Assembly (NCBI RefSeq): GCF_015352985.1
Contig: NZ_JACYXF010000021.1
Coordinates: 28,722 to 92,721, forward strand
Direction: 5' to 3'
Source: Noviherbaspirillum malthae
GTDB taxonomy: Bacteria > Pseudomonadota > Gammaproteobacteria > Burkholderiales > Burkholderiaceae_D
DNA: 64,000 nt
The notes beneath the pieces are model-generated. The model searched no databases. It was given only the letters and a program-made list of their open reading frames with translations, and was not told the origin of the DNA. Positions 42,664 to 51,101 of the stretch are shown here, piece by piece; the first letter of the stretch is position 1; each line of letters starts with the position of its first letter. The translations under genes were made by a program, and so were the position numbers.

Positions 42664-45510
42664 CTACGCCGCAACCTTCCCCGCTGGACCCTTCACCAGA
42701 ATTATCTTCTTCAACTCCGGCACACAAGACCCGCAATTCGTTCCGCACTTGAGCTTGCCCTGCAATGAAGCAAGCACCGCCTCCGGCGTACCCTCGTTGA
42801 CCCAATCCTGCTTCGCCAGCGCTTCATCAATTTCGCTTTCCGCAACATTGAAGCAGTTGCACACAATGCGGCCGCGCGCCTTGAATCCCTGCGGCGCCTT
42901 CGCCGACGGCATCAGCAGCAGGCGGCCAAGGGTAGCGACCGGCTGCTCGCCCTCCAGATACTCCTTGAGCCAGTGCTCGGCAGAAGTGTCACCAGCAAGC
43001 GACACCGCCGCCAGCTTGCCTTCCTGCAAGCGGATGCGCCGGGACGTGCCGCGCTTGGCATCGTCATAGCGCAGCACCTCGGCGCCGGAGATGCCGAAGC
43101 GGGTCTCGACATCCCTGATCAGCTCGGCTCCCGCCGGATAGTCATCCGCGGCGCGGAACAGCACGCCAATCTTGTCGCGGCCGAACAGCGTGCAGGAAGC
43201 ATAGGCGAAGCTGCGCATCAACGGACGCAAACTCGCCTGCAGGGCCAGCGCCTGGGAAGCATCGATCCAGCCGAATACCAGAAAGCGCCACGGCAGTTCG
43301 GCCTTCAGAATCTTGACCGCCGCATGCTTGAGTTCAGGCTGCTTGGAACTAGGGCAGTAGGCAGGCACGGTCAGGGCGTTCACGCCATGGGTGCCGCTGC
43401 CGTCGTTGCCGCGTCCCGATACATACTCCTCGCCCCAGTGCATGCCGATGAAAGCTTGGCCGCCGCGGATGTCTTCGCTCGCCAGTGCCGGCAGGATCTG
43501 CGAGCCGCGCCGGCTGGTTACGTGAACCAGGTCGCCGTTGCCGATCATGCGCCGGTCCATGTCATGCCGCGACATCAGCACTGCAGGTTCGGAGGCATGG
43601 GAAAACAGTTGCGCCACGGTGCCGGTGCGGCTCATGCCGTGCCACTGGTCGCGCAGGCGGCCGGTGGTGAGACCGAACGGATAGCGCGCATCGACCTTTT
43701 CCGCCACCGGCTGGTAGACCGTCGGCACGAAACGAGCCCTGCCGCTCGCAGTCGGAAAGATGCCGTCTTCATACAGGCGCTTCCTGCCCTGCGACTCGCC
43801 TTCCGGGAAAGGCCATTGCTGCGGCCCCTGCTCTTCCAGAATGCGGTAGGACAGACCGGTGATATCAAGGTCGCGCCCGCGCGTGGATTCGCGGTGCTCG
43901 TTCCAGATCTGCTCGACGCCCGCATACGGAAACAGGCTGCGCGTCCTGCCCATGTATGCCTCCAGCCTGCGGGCAAAATCAACCACCATTTCCCAGTCGT
44001 GCCTGGCTTCGCCCGGCTTGGGCAGCACCGGCTTGAAGCGGGTAATGCGCCGCTCGGAATTGGTGACCGTGCCTTCCTTCTCGCTCCATGTGGTGGCCGG
44101 CAACAGCACGTCCGCATAGTCGGCGGTGGCCGTGGTCTTGTAGGCTTCTTGCACGACGACGAGTTCGGCATGCTTGAGCGCTTCGCGAATCAGCGCCTGC
44201 TCGGGCATGGACTGGGCGGGATTGGTGCAGGCGATCCACAGTATCTTGATGTCGCCCTTGCGCACCGCTTCGAACATTTCCACCGCGGTCTTGCCGGGCT
44301 TGGCGGGAACATCATCGATACCCCACAGGCGTGCCACCTCGGCGCGGTGCTCGGAATTGGCCAGGTCGCGGTGCGCGGACAGCAGGTTGGCCATGCCGCC
44401 CACTTCGCGTCCGCCCATGGCATTGGGCTGCCCGGTCAGCGAGAACGGCCCCGCTCCCGGCTTGCCGATCTGATGCGTGGCCAGATGCAGGTTGATCAGC
44501 GCCGCATTCTTCGCAGTGCCGGAAGCCGACTGGTTCAAGCCCTGGCAATACAGCGACAGCGCCGCCTTCGACTGGCCGAACCACCGTGCCGCCGTGAGCA
44601 GATCCTCTTCGCTGATGCCGCAGGTCTCGGCCACATACTTGGGCGTGTAATCGCGGACGATGCTCTTGAGCTCCGCGAAGCCCTCGGTATGCGCATCGAT
44701 GTACTCGGCATCGATCAGGTTTTCCCACAGGCAGATATGCAGCATGCCGTTGAACAGGGCGACATCGGTGCCGGGCAGGATGGGCAGGAACAGATCGGCG
44801 TCGCGTGCGGTGTCGGTGCGGCGCGGATCGGCGACAATCATCTTGAGCGCGGAATTCTTCCTGCGCGCTTCCTCGATGCGGCGGTAGAGAATGGGATGCG
44901 CATACGCGGTGTTGGAGCCGACGATGAACAGCAGCTGCGCCTGCTCGAGATCTTCGTAGCAGGCCGGCGGTGCGTCTGCGCCCAGCGTCTGCTTGTAGCC
45001 GGCCACCGCGCTCGACATGCACAGGCGGGAATTGGTATCGATGTTGTTGGTGCCGATCAGACCCTTGGCCAGCTTGTTGAAGACGTAATAGTCTTCGGTC
45101 AGCAGCTGTCCCGAGATATAAAAGCCGATGCTGTCGGGACCATGCCGGCGCACGGTGTCATGCACACGCTCGGCAAGATAATCCAGGGTCGCGTCCCAGG
45201 AAGCGCGCTCGCGCGGCGCTTCGCGCTTGATGCGCATCTCCGGCTGCAGCGCGCGCACCTGCTGCTGCAGGACCGGATTGGCGGTCAGGTGCAGGGTGCT
45301 GCCCTTGGTGCAGAGGCGGCCGAAGTTGGCCGGATGATCGGGGTCGCCGCGCACGCCGGTCACTTGCTTGCCGTCGCTTTCCACGATGACGCCGCAACCG
45401 ACGCCGCAATAGCAGCAGGTCGCCCTGGTTTCCGTCCGCGCGCCAGCGGCAGGTTTGGTATCCGGCTTGTTCAGATCAGCAGGCAGGACGGCGCCGAGTA
45501 TGTCATTCAT
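42664..45510 (-). CDS. nasA: Assimilatory nitrate reductase, catalytic subunit
   Basis: 948 residues. The N-terminal 4Fe-4S site is CCYCGVGCGVIVESDG with a later Cys (GRLCTKG). Molybdopterin-binding regions follow (GFYISGQLLTEDYYVFNKL, GSNTAYAHPILYRR, SLYCQGLNQSASGTAKN). The C-terminal about 60 residues add a BFD-like 2Fe-2S domain (VCNCFNVAESEIDEAL ... CGTNCGSCVPELKK), as in NasA/NarB proteins that accept electrons from NADH or a partner. There is no Tat signal, so it is cytoplasmic. It reduces nitrate to nitrite. Its start overlaps the nirD stop by four bases. Confidence 0.94.
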   Translation of the reverse strand: MNDILGAVLPADLNKPDTKPAAGARTETRATCCYCGVGCGVIVESDGKQVTGVRGDPDHPANFGRLCTKGSTLHLTANPVLQQQVRALQPEMRIKREAPRERASWDATLDYLAERVHDTVRRHGPDSIGFYISGQLLTEDYYVFNKLAKGLIGTNNIDTNSRLCMSSAVAGYKQTLGADAPPACYEDLEQAQLLFIVGSNTAYAHPILYRRIEEARRKNSALKMIVADPRRTDTARDADLFLPILPGTDVALFNGMLHICLWENLIDAEYIDAHTEGFAELKSIVRDYTPKYVAETCGISEEDLLTAARWFGQSKAALSLYCQGLNQSASGTAKNAALINLHLATHQIGKPGAGPFSLTGQPNAMGGREVGGMANLLSAHRDLANSEHRAEVARLWGIDDVPAKPGKTAVEMFEAVRKGDIKILWIACTNPAQSMPEQALIREALKHAELVVVQEAYKTTATADYADVLLPATTWSEKEGTVTNSERRITRFKPVLPKPGEARHDWEMVVDFARRLEAYMGRTRSLFPYAGVEQIWNEHRESTRGRDLDITGLSYRILEEQGPQQWPFPEGESQGRKRLYEDGIFPTASGRARFVPTVYQPVAEKVDARYPFGLTTGRLRDQWHGMSRTGTVAQLFSHASEPAVLMSRHDMDRRMIGNGDLVHVTSRRGSQILPALASEDIRGGQAFIGMHWGEEYVSGRGNDGSGTHGVNALTVPAYCPSSKQPELKHAAVKILKAELPWRFLVFGWIDASQALALQASLRPLMRSFAYASCTLFGRDKIGVLFRAADDYPAGAELIRDVETRFGISGAEVLRYDDAKRGTSRRIRLQEGKLAAVSLAGDTSAEHWLKEYLEGEQPVATLGRLLLMPSAKAPQGFKARGRIVCNCFNVAESEIDEALAKQDWVNEGTPEAVLASLQGKLKCGTNCGSCVPELKKIILVKGPAGKVAA

Positions 45511-45860
45511 GCCGCCTCGATTTCTATTGCCAGCGTTTGCAGTTCGTTCAGGTCGAGGAAGACCTTGCCGTCTTCCACCTTGACGCTGAACTTCGGCGTG
45601 CAGCCTTCATCCGGCTCGGCGGCGCAGCCGGAATCGAGCTGGATGTTCCAGTTGTGCAGCGGGCAGGCGACGCGTTCGCCGAACACGATGCCCTGCGACA
45701 GCGGGCCACCGCGGTGGGGGCAGCGGTCAAGCAGTGCAAAAATCTTGTCTTCGCTGTTGCGGAAAATGGCCACATCCGGCTTCGCTGCCCGATTGACCAC
45801 CCGTGCGCCGAGCACGGGGATGTCTGCGACGTTGCAGACGGCTTTCCATTGTTGCGACAT
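45507..45860 (-). CDS. nirD: Nitrite reductase small subunit
   Basis: 117 residues with a Rieske-like fold (VACPLHNWNIQLDSG, DRCPHRGGPLSQG) that in this sequence keeps CPH and CPLH. Many NirD proteins lack the 2Fe-2S ligands, whereas here a cluster could bind. It partners NirB. The gap to nirB is 66 bases. Confidence 0.93.
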   Translation of the reverse strand: MSQQWKAVCNVADIPVLGARVVNRAAKPDVAIFRNSEDKIFALLDRCPHRGGPLSQGIVFGERVACPLHNWNIQLDSGCAAEPDEGCTPKFSVKVEDGKVFLDLNELQTLAIEIEAA

Positions 45861-45926
45861 GGAGTTCCTTATGATTGCTTGGATGACTTGGAAAGTGCTG
45901 TTGGTTCGGATGATAGAACTGTCGGA

Positions 45927-48368
45927 CTATGAAACCGTGAGCGGAATGAACTGCCGCGCATCGACCTGGGCCTTGTCCTGCTCATGCCAGGGATCGGGTT
46001 CGCCTTCCAGCGAGAACAGCAGCCTTTCATAAAGCGCCTTGCGGTTCTCCGCATCTTCCAGCACCTTCTGCTTCACATGTTCGAGGCCGACGCGGGCGAT
46101 GTAATGCACGGTGCGTTCGAGATACCAGCCCTCTTCGCGGTACAGCTGCAGGAAGGCGCCGGAATACTCGAGCACTTCCTCGTGCGTCTTGAGCTTGACG
46201 AAGAAATGCGCGACTTCGGTCTTGATGCCGCCGTTGCCGCCGACATAGATTTCCCAGCCCGAATCGACGCCGATCACGCCCACGTCCTTGATGCCGGATT
46301 CTGCGCAGTTGCGCGGGCAGCCGGAGACGGCGATCTTGACCTTGTGCGGCGCATACATCTTCCACAGCGCGCGTTCGAGCTGCTGGCCCATCAGCGTGGA
46401 ATCCTGAGTACCGAAGCGGCACCATTCGGAGCCGACGCAGGTCTTCACCGTGCGCAGCGCCTTGGCATAAGCATGGCCGCAGGGCATGTCGAGGTCCTTC
46501 CACACGTTCTGCAGGTCTTCCTTCTTCACGCCCAGCAGGTCGATGCGCTGGCCGCCGGTGACCTTCACAGTAGGGATGCTGTACTTGTCGACCACGTCGG
46601 CGATGCGGCGCAGGTCGGATGCCGTGGTCTCGCCGCCCCACATGCGGGGGATGACGGAATAGGTGCCGTCCTTCTGGATGTTGGCATGCGCACGCTCGTT
46701 GATGTAGCGCGATTGCGGATCGTCTTTCGCTTCATGCGGCCAGGTCGAAATCAGGTAATAGTTCAATGCGGGCCGGCAGCTCGCGCAGCCGTTCGGCGTG
46801 CGCCACTCGAGGAAATGCATCGCCTCGGCGATCGTCAGCAGCTTGTTGACCTTGATCGCATCGCGCACTTCCTGGTGAGTGCGGTCGGTGCAGCCGCACA
46901 TCGGCTTGACCTTGGCTGCGGTCGAATAATCGCCGCCGGCGGTGAACATGATGATCTGTTCGACCAGGCCGGTGCAGGACCCGCAGGATGCAGAGGCCTT
47001 GGTGTGCTTGCGCACGTCCTCCAGCGTGAACAGCCCCTTTTCCTTGATGGCCTTGACGATCGTGCCCTTGCATACACCGTTGCAGCCGCAGACTTCGGCG
47101 GTGTCGGGCATGGCGGCGGCCTTGGTGAAGCCTTCATGGCCAACATCGCCGGGGCGGCCGGTGTTGGATTCGCCGAACATCAGCGTATCGCGGATTTCGC
47201 CGATGTCCCTGCCCTCGCGCAGAAGGCTGAAATACCAGGAGCCGTCGACGGTGTCGCCGTAGAGGCAGGCGCCGACCAGCTTGTCATTCTTGATGACCAG
47301 TTTTTTGTAAACGCCGCCGATGGGATCGGAGAGCACGATTTCCTCGGTGCCTTCGCCGCCCATGAATTCGCCGGCGGAGAACAGGTCGATGCCGGTGACC
47401 TTGAGCTTGGTGGACGTGACCGAGCCCTCGTAGCGGCCGATGCCGAAGTTGGCCAGATGGTTGGCGCAGACCTTCGCCATCTCGAACAGCGGCGCAACTA
47501 GACCGTAGGCGGTGCCGCGGTGGTTCACGCATTCGCCGACCGCATAGATGCGCGGGTCGTAGGTCTGCATGGTGTCGTTGACCACGATGCCGCGGTTGCA
47601 ATACAGACCGGCGGACTCGGCCAGCGTCGTGTTCGGGCGGATGCCGACTGCCATCACGACCAGCTGGGCAGGCACTTCGAGTCCGTCGGTGAAACGGATC
47701 GCCTTCACGCGGCCGTTCTCGTCGCCGACGATTTCCTTGGTGTTCTTTTCGAGCAGGAAGGACAGGCCGCGGTCTTCCAGCGACTTCTGCAGCATCTTGC
47801 CCGCGACCGGGTCGAGCTGGCGTTCCATCAGCCAGTTCGGCAGGTGCACGACCGTCACGCTCATGCCGCGCAGCTTGAGGCCGTTCGCCGCTTCGAGGCC
47901 GAGCAGGCCGCCGCCGATGACCACCGCATGCGTGTGATGCCGCGCGGCTTCGATCATCGCATTGGTGTCCTGGATGTCGCGGTAGGAGATCACGCCTTCG
48001 AGATCCTTGCCCGGCACCGGAAGAACGAAGGGATTGGAGCCGGTAGCCAGCAGCAGGCGGTCGTACTCCGCTACCGTGCCGTCCTCGGCGATGACCTGCC
48101 GTTTGACGCGGTCTATCTTGACGATCTTCTTGTTGAGATGAAGCGTGATGTCGTTCTGCTCATACCAGTCGACATCGTTGAGCATGATGTCCTGGATGGT
48201 CTGTTCCCCGGCGAGCACCGGCGATAGCAGGATGCGGTTGTAGTTGGCATGGGGTTCGGCACCGAAGACGGTCATGTCGTACACGTCGGGCGCAATCTTC
48301 AGCAGCTCTTCGAGCGTGCGTACGCCGGCCATGCCATTCCCCACCATCACTAACTTCAGCTTCTTCAT
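45927..48368 (-). CDS. nirB: Nitrite reductase large subunit
   Basis: 813 residues from the ATG at 48368 (AAGGAG 6 bases upstream). The N-terminal FAD/NAD(P)H module has LVMVGNGMAGVRTLEELL and AVVIGGGLLGLEAANGL. BFD-type 2Fe-2S cysteines follow (CGCNGVCKGTIV, CGSCTGLV, CGCTDRTH). The C-terminal sulfite/nitrite reductase module has siroheme/4Fe-4S ligands (TCVGSEWCRFG and GCPRNCAESGIKD). It catalyses NADH-dependent six-electron reduction of nitrite to ammonium. It is first in the nirB-nirD-nasA-ybiB-cobA operon, behind a -24/-12 promoter (48431-48445). Confidence 0.96.
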   Translation of the reverse strand: MKKLKLVMVGNGMAGVRTLEELLKIAPDVYDMTVFGAEPHANYNRILLSPVLAGEQTIQDIMLNDVDWYEQNDITLHLNKKIVKIDRVKRQVIAEDGTVAEYDRLLLATGSNPFVLPVPGKDLEGVISYRDIQDTNAMIEAARHHTHAVVIGGGLLGLEAANGLKLRGMSVTVVHLPNWLMERQLDPVAGKMLQKSLEDRGLSFLLEKNTKEIVGDENGRVKAIRFTDGLEVPAQLVVMAVGIRPNTTLAESAGLYCNRGIVVNDTMQTYDPRIYAVGECVNHRGTAYGLVAPLFEMAKVCANHLANFGIGRYEGSVTSTKLKVTGIDLFSAGEFMGGEGTEEIVLSDPIGGVYKKLVIKNDKLVGACLYGDTVDGSWYFSLLREGRDIGEIRDTLMFGESNTGRPGDVGHEGFTKAAAMPDTAEVCGCNGVCKGTIVKAIKEKGLFTLEDVRKHTKASASCGSCTGLVEQIIMFTAGGDYSTAAKVKPMCGCTDRTHQEVRDAIKVNKLLTIAEAMHFLEWRTPNGCASCRPALNYYLISTWPHEAKDDPQSRYINERAHANIQKDGTYSVIPRMWGGETTASDLRRIADVVDKYSIPTVKVTGGQRIDLLGVKKEDLQNVWKDLDMPCGHAYAKALRTVKTCVGSEWCRFGTQDSTLMGQQLERALWKMYAPHKVKIAVSGCPRNCAESGIKDVGVIGVDSGWEIYVGGNGGIKTEVAHFFVKLKTHEEVLEYSGAFLQLYREEGWYLERTVHYIARVGLEHVKQKVLEDAENRKALYERLLFSLEGEPDPWHEQDKAQVDARQFIPLTVS

Positions 48369-48430
48369 CAAAGCTCCTTCTCGTGCGGCCTCGCCATTGA
48401 AGCCCAAAGATAAACAATGGCCATCAATAA

Positions 48431-48445
48431 GCAGGAGGCATGCCA
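48431..48445 (-). promoter_or_regulatory. Sigma-54 promoter of nirB
   Basis: On the minus strand TGGCATGCCTCCTGC has GG and GC exactly ten bases apart, as in the -24/-12 consensus. Transcription would start near 48419, 50 bases before the nirB ATG. Confidence 0.65.
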
Positions 48446-48485
48446 ATCGAATACGCGGAAAAACGCACTGCAACGACCATGGTTT

Positions 48486-48502
48486 TGCACTGCCGCAGTG
48501 CA
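48486..48502. promoter_or_regulatory. NtrC-type enhancer between nirB and narK
   Basis: TGCACT-GCCGC-AGTGCA is a perfect 17-bp dyad that fits the NtrC consensus TGCACY-N5-RGTGCA. It lies about 40 bases from the nirB -24 box and about 80 from the narK -24 box, so one enhancer could serve both. Confidence 0.6.
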
Positions 48503-48583
48503 GCACAAAGAATTGAGAGCAGCGACGCACCCGATCGCAGCATGAATCGCCTCATTCAAGGCCGGCATCGTGCACAAAAGCAG

Positions 48584-48599
48584 TGGCATGCCGCTTGCA
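48584..48599 (+). promoter_or_regulatory. Sigma-54 promoter of narK
   Basis: TGGCATGCCGCTTGCA matches the consensus TGGCAC-N5-TTGCA with GG-N10-GC spacing. The predicted start is near 48611, 31 bases before the GTG start of narK. Confidence 0.75.
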
Positions 48600-48641
48600 T
48601 AGTGCAGGCCAGCCTCTCAACCTCTGGTGCAAAGGAGCATC

Positions 48642-49856
48642 GTGAAAACAACGTCGTTTTGGAAGGCGGGACACACGCCTACCCTGCTCGCTTCATTTTT
48701 CTATTTCGATCTCAGCTTCATGGTCTGGGTGCTGCTCGGCCCGCTCGCCGTGCAGATCTCGAAAGACCTCGGCCTGACTCCCGCGCAGAAAGGATTGATG
48801 GTGGCCACGCCCCTGCTGGCCGGCGCGCTGCTGCGCATCGTCATGGGCGTGCTGGTCGATCATCTCAAGCCCAAGAAGGCCGGCGCCATCGGCCAGCTCA
48901 TCGTCATCGCGGGCCTCACATGGGCCTGGCTCGGCAGCCTGTCGAGCTATAACCACATGCTGACCTTGGGCGTGCTGCTCGGCGTCGCCGGCGCGGCCTT
49001 CGCGGTGGCCCTGCCGCTGGCCTCACGCTGGTATCCGCCGGAGCACCAGGGCACCGCGCTGGGCATTGCCGGCGCCGGCAATTCGGGCACCGCATTCGCC
49101 GCCTTGTTCGCGCCCTCGCTTGCGATTGCCTTCGGCTGGCAGAACGTGTTCGGCCTGTGCCTGATTCCGCTGGGCGTGGCGCTTGCGGTCTACCTGATCT
49201 TCGCCAAGGATGCGCCCTCCTCGCCGCCGCCCAAGTCGCTGACCGAATACCTGCATGTGCTCAAGGACAAGGATGCATGGTGGTTCATGTTCTTCTACAG
49301 CGTCACCTTCGGCGGCTTCTCGGGCCTGGCTTCTTCGCTGACGATCTACTTCAACGGACAGTACGGCCTGTCGCCGGTCACAGCGGGCTACTTCACCGCC
49401 GCCTGCGTGTTTGCCGGTTCGCTGGTGCGTCCGCTGGGCGGCATCATCGCCGACCGCATCGGCGGCATCAAGACGCTGTCGATCATGTATGTGCTGGCCG
49501 GCCTGTTCCTGTTCATCGCCAGCCTGGGCCTGCAGTCGTATATGGGCGCGCTGGCCGTGTTCGTGATGGCGATGCTGGCGCTCGGCACCGGCAACGGCGC
49601 GGTGTTCCAGCTGGTGCCGCAGCGCTTCCGCAAGGAGATCGGCGTCATGACCGGCCTGGTCGGCATGGCCGGCGGCGTGGGCGGCTTCTATCTTGCATCC
49701 AGCCTCGGTTATTCAAAGCAGGTGACCGGCAGCTACCAGCTCGGCCTCACCATCTTCGCGGCGCTTGCGGTCACCGCGCTGGTCGGCCTCAGCTTCGTGA
49801 AGACACGCTGGCGCACCACCTGGGGCAGCGCTGCGATGACTACGGCGAAAATCTAG
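48642..49856 (+). CDS. narK: Nitrate/nitrite MFS transporter, NarK/NasA type
   Basis: 404 residues. The GTG at 48642 is chosen because AAAGGAG lies 4 bases upstream. It has twelve predicted membrane helices. The nitrate signatures of the NNP family are visible (GVAGAAFAVALPLASRWYP ... GIAGAGNSGTAFAAL, and later GTGNGAVFQLVPQRF). It imports nitrate and may exchange nitrite. It is driven by its own -24/-12 promoter divergent from nirB. Confidence 0.93.
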   Translation: MKTTSFWKAGHTPTLLASFFYFDLSFMVWVLLGPLAVQISKDLGLTPAQKGLMVATPLLAGALLRIVMGVLVDHLKPKKAGAIGQLIVIAGLTWAWLGSLSSYNHMLTLGVLLGVAGAAFAVALPLASRWYPPEHQGTALGIAGAGNSGTAFAALFAPSLAIAFGWQNVFGLCLIPLGVALAVYLIFAKDAPSSPPPKSLTEYLHVLKDKDAWWFMFFYSVTFGGFSGLASSLTIYFNGQYGLSPVTAGYFTAACVFAGSLVRPLGGIIADRIGGIKTLSIMYVLAGLFLFIASLGLQSYMGALAVFVMAMLALGTGNGAVFQLVPQRFRKEIGVMTGLVGMAGGVGGFYLASSLGYSKQVTGSYQLGLTIFAALAVTALVGLSFVKTRWRTTWGSAAMTTAKI

Positions 49857-49868
49857 AAGCTTCCATGC

Positions 49869-49900
49869 GCGGCCATCTGTTGATGACAATGGATGGCCGC
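49869..49900 (+). terminator. Hairpin after narK
   Basis: GCGGCCATC and GATGGCCGC form a 9-bp stem 12 bases after the narK stop. There is no T-run. It could be a weak terminator or a junction scar of the cassette that follows. Confidence 0.4.
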
Positions 49901-49920
49901 ATCGAAGCCGCGCTTGGAAC

Positions 49921-50214
49921 TTACAAGTATTTCAAGTACCAGATCGTTACCGCGATGAAGATCAGCAGAAGAGACATCATTTTTTCGTTTTTCTTCGATG
50001 TCTTCACAATCAGCAGGCCTTGCGCAAGCACCATCACCAGAAGGACTGTCGCGGTAAAGATAAGCCGGGTGTCAGCAGATTGGTCTACCGGCAAACTGGC
50101 GGTTGCCGGATCTATCGTCTGCATCCAGTCATATTTATTGCGGGGCAGAATATAGAAGATTCCCAAACCTAGAACGAACAAGACATGGGCTATGCCTTTC
50201 ATGATGAGCTTCAT
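49921..50214 (-). CDS. Small membrane protein next to the lysozyme-like gene
   Basis: 97 residues with three hydrophobic segments (about 5-23, 50-70 and 79-95) and no known domain. It starts 9 bases after the lysozyme-like stop on the same strand, so the two form an operon. The base composition is lower in GC than the nitrate genes around it. An immunity protein or holin-like partner is plausible from the context only. Confidence 0.65.
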   Translation of the reverse strand: MKLIMKGIAHVLFVLGLGIFYILPRNKYDWMQTIDPATASLPVDQSADTRLIFTATVLLVMVLAQGLLIVKTSKKNEKMMSLLLIFIAVTIWYLKYL

Positions 50215-50223
50215 TCGCCGTCC

Positions 50224-50893
50224 TTACTGATTCAGCATCGCAGATAGCGAAGACCACGACCTGACAATGAAGTCGCCATAACTTGTATTCTTCCTTATCG
50301 ATTCAAGTGATGGCCTGGTACCGCGGTTATAACGTGCTCCGACAATTCTGATCTGGTCCATTGTGAGATTGGGAGGATGTTTCTGCAACCCGTCGTGATC
50401 GATCAGCTGACGCAGGTGACGAGCGCAAATTTCGATATTGTAGACATCGTTCTGCAGGCAAAACGCGAGTTGTCGAAGCTCACTGTTCGATAAGTCAGCA
50501 GCGTTCAAGCCTAGGGTTTCTGCGGCCGCAAGCAACTGAATGCTTACAGCACCGAACGAGGTCTTGTTCGGATGCTTGGCAATTCCCGTACTTCCGGTCT
50601 CTCTCGCAAAAGACGCAGCAATCGATCGAATCATGAATGCCCAAGCATCCACAAAGTTAGGATCGCCCCCGACCTCAATCCAACATACTCCGGCAAGGAG
50701 CTCGGGAGGGAATCTTTGGTTCATTGCGTTCAGTTTTATCGTGTCCCGGTTATGTCTGACCCATGCAGTCTTGAACTGCTGAATATATGCCTTGCCGCCG
50801 CCAAGAACCCCCCGGGACTCCCTTCCAGACCGCAAAATTCGCGGTACTCCAGACCGGGGACCCGTTCGACTCTTTGCAGACAATGCTTGGCAT
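50224..50893 (-). pseudogene. Lysozyme/transglycosylase-like gene with a G6-run frameshift
   Basis: The main frame resembles a goose-lysozyme/SLT-type muramidase: a catalytic-type Glu in LLAGVCWIEVGGDP (codon 50674-50676), SFGAVSIQLLAAAE, YNIEICARHLRQL and VGARYNRGTRPSLE. There is no good start codon in that frame. An ATG at 50893 with AAAGGA upstream opens another frame (MPSIVCKESNGSP...VWKGVPG) that ends after 46 codons. The two frames join at a run of six G (minus strand; 50808-50813), where one G fewer would give KGVPGVLGGGKAYIQQF. So the gene is either frameshifted, phase-variable or affected by a sequence error. It is low in GC, and its neighbour is a 3-helix membrane protein. The likely target is peptidoglycan. 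Confidence 0.6.
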
Positions 50894-51101
50894 ATGGTTT
50901 TCCTTTCATCGAATGAAACGTTAAAAATAGGACGCAAAGTCGCCCGAACCTAAAAGTTGCAAAAATATCATTCTGTTGTTTATTTTTCAATAATATTCGT
51001 AACGACGACTCTGTTGGTTCTGTTGGTTCTATTTAAGAAACCGATATGAGTTAATTGGAATGCGCAGAACCGCGCCGCCCGCCGTTTTCAGATGGAGCTC
51101 T

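Noticed and set aside
42973..46032. Plus-strand frame of about 1000 codons opposite the nitrate reductase and nirD
   Set aside because: Antisense shadow of nasA/nirD, which carry full cofactor motifs. The product has no recognisable fold.
50736..50990. Frame giving MKGKPYAKHCLQ upstream of the lysozyme-like gene
   Set aside because: It starts within the ribosome-site region of the better candidate start at 50893 and cannot be joined to the lysozyme frame by a change in the G run as simply as that candidate.
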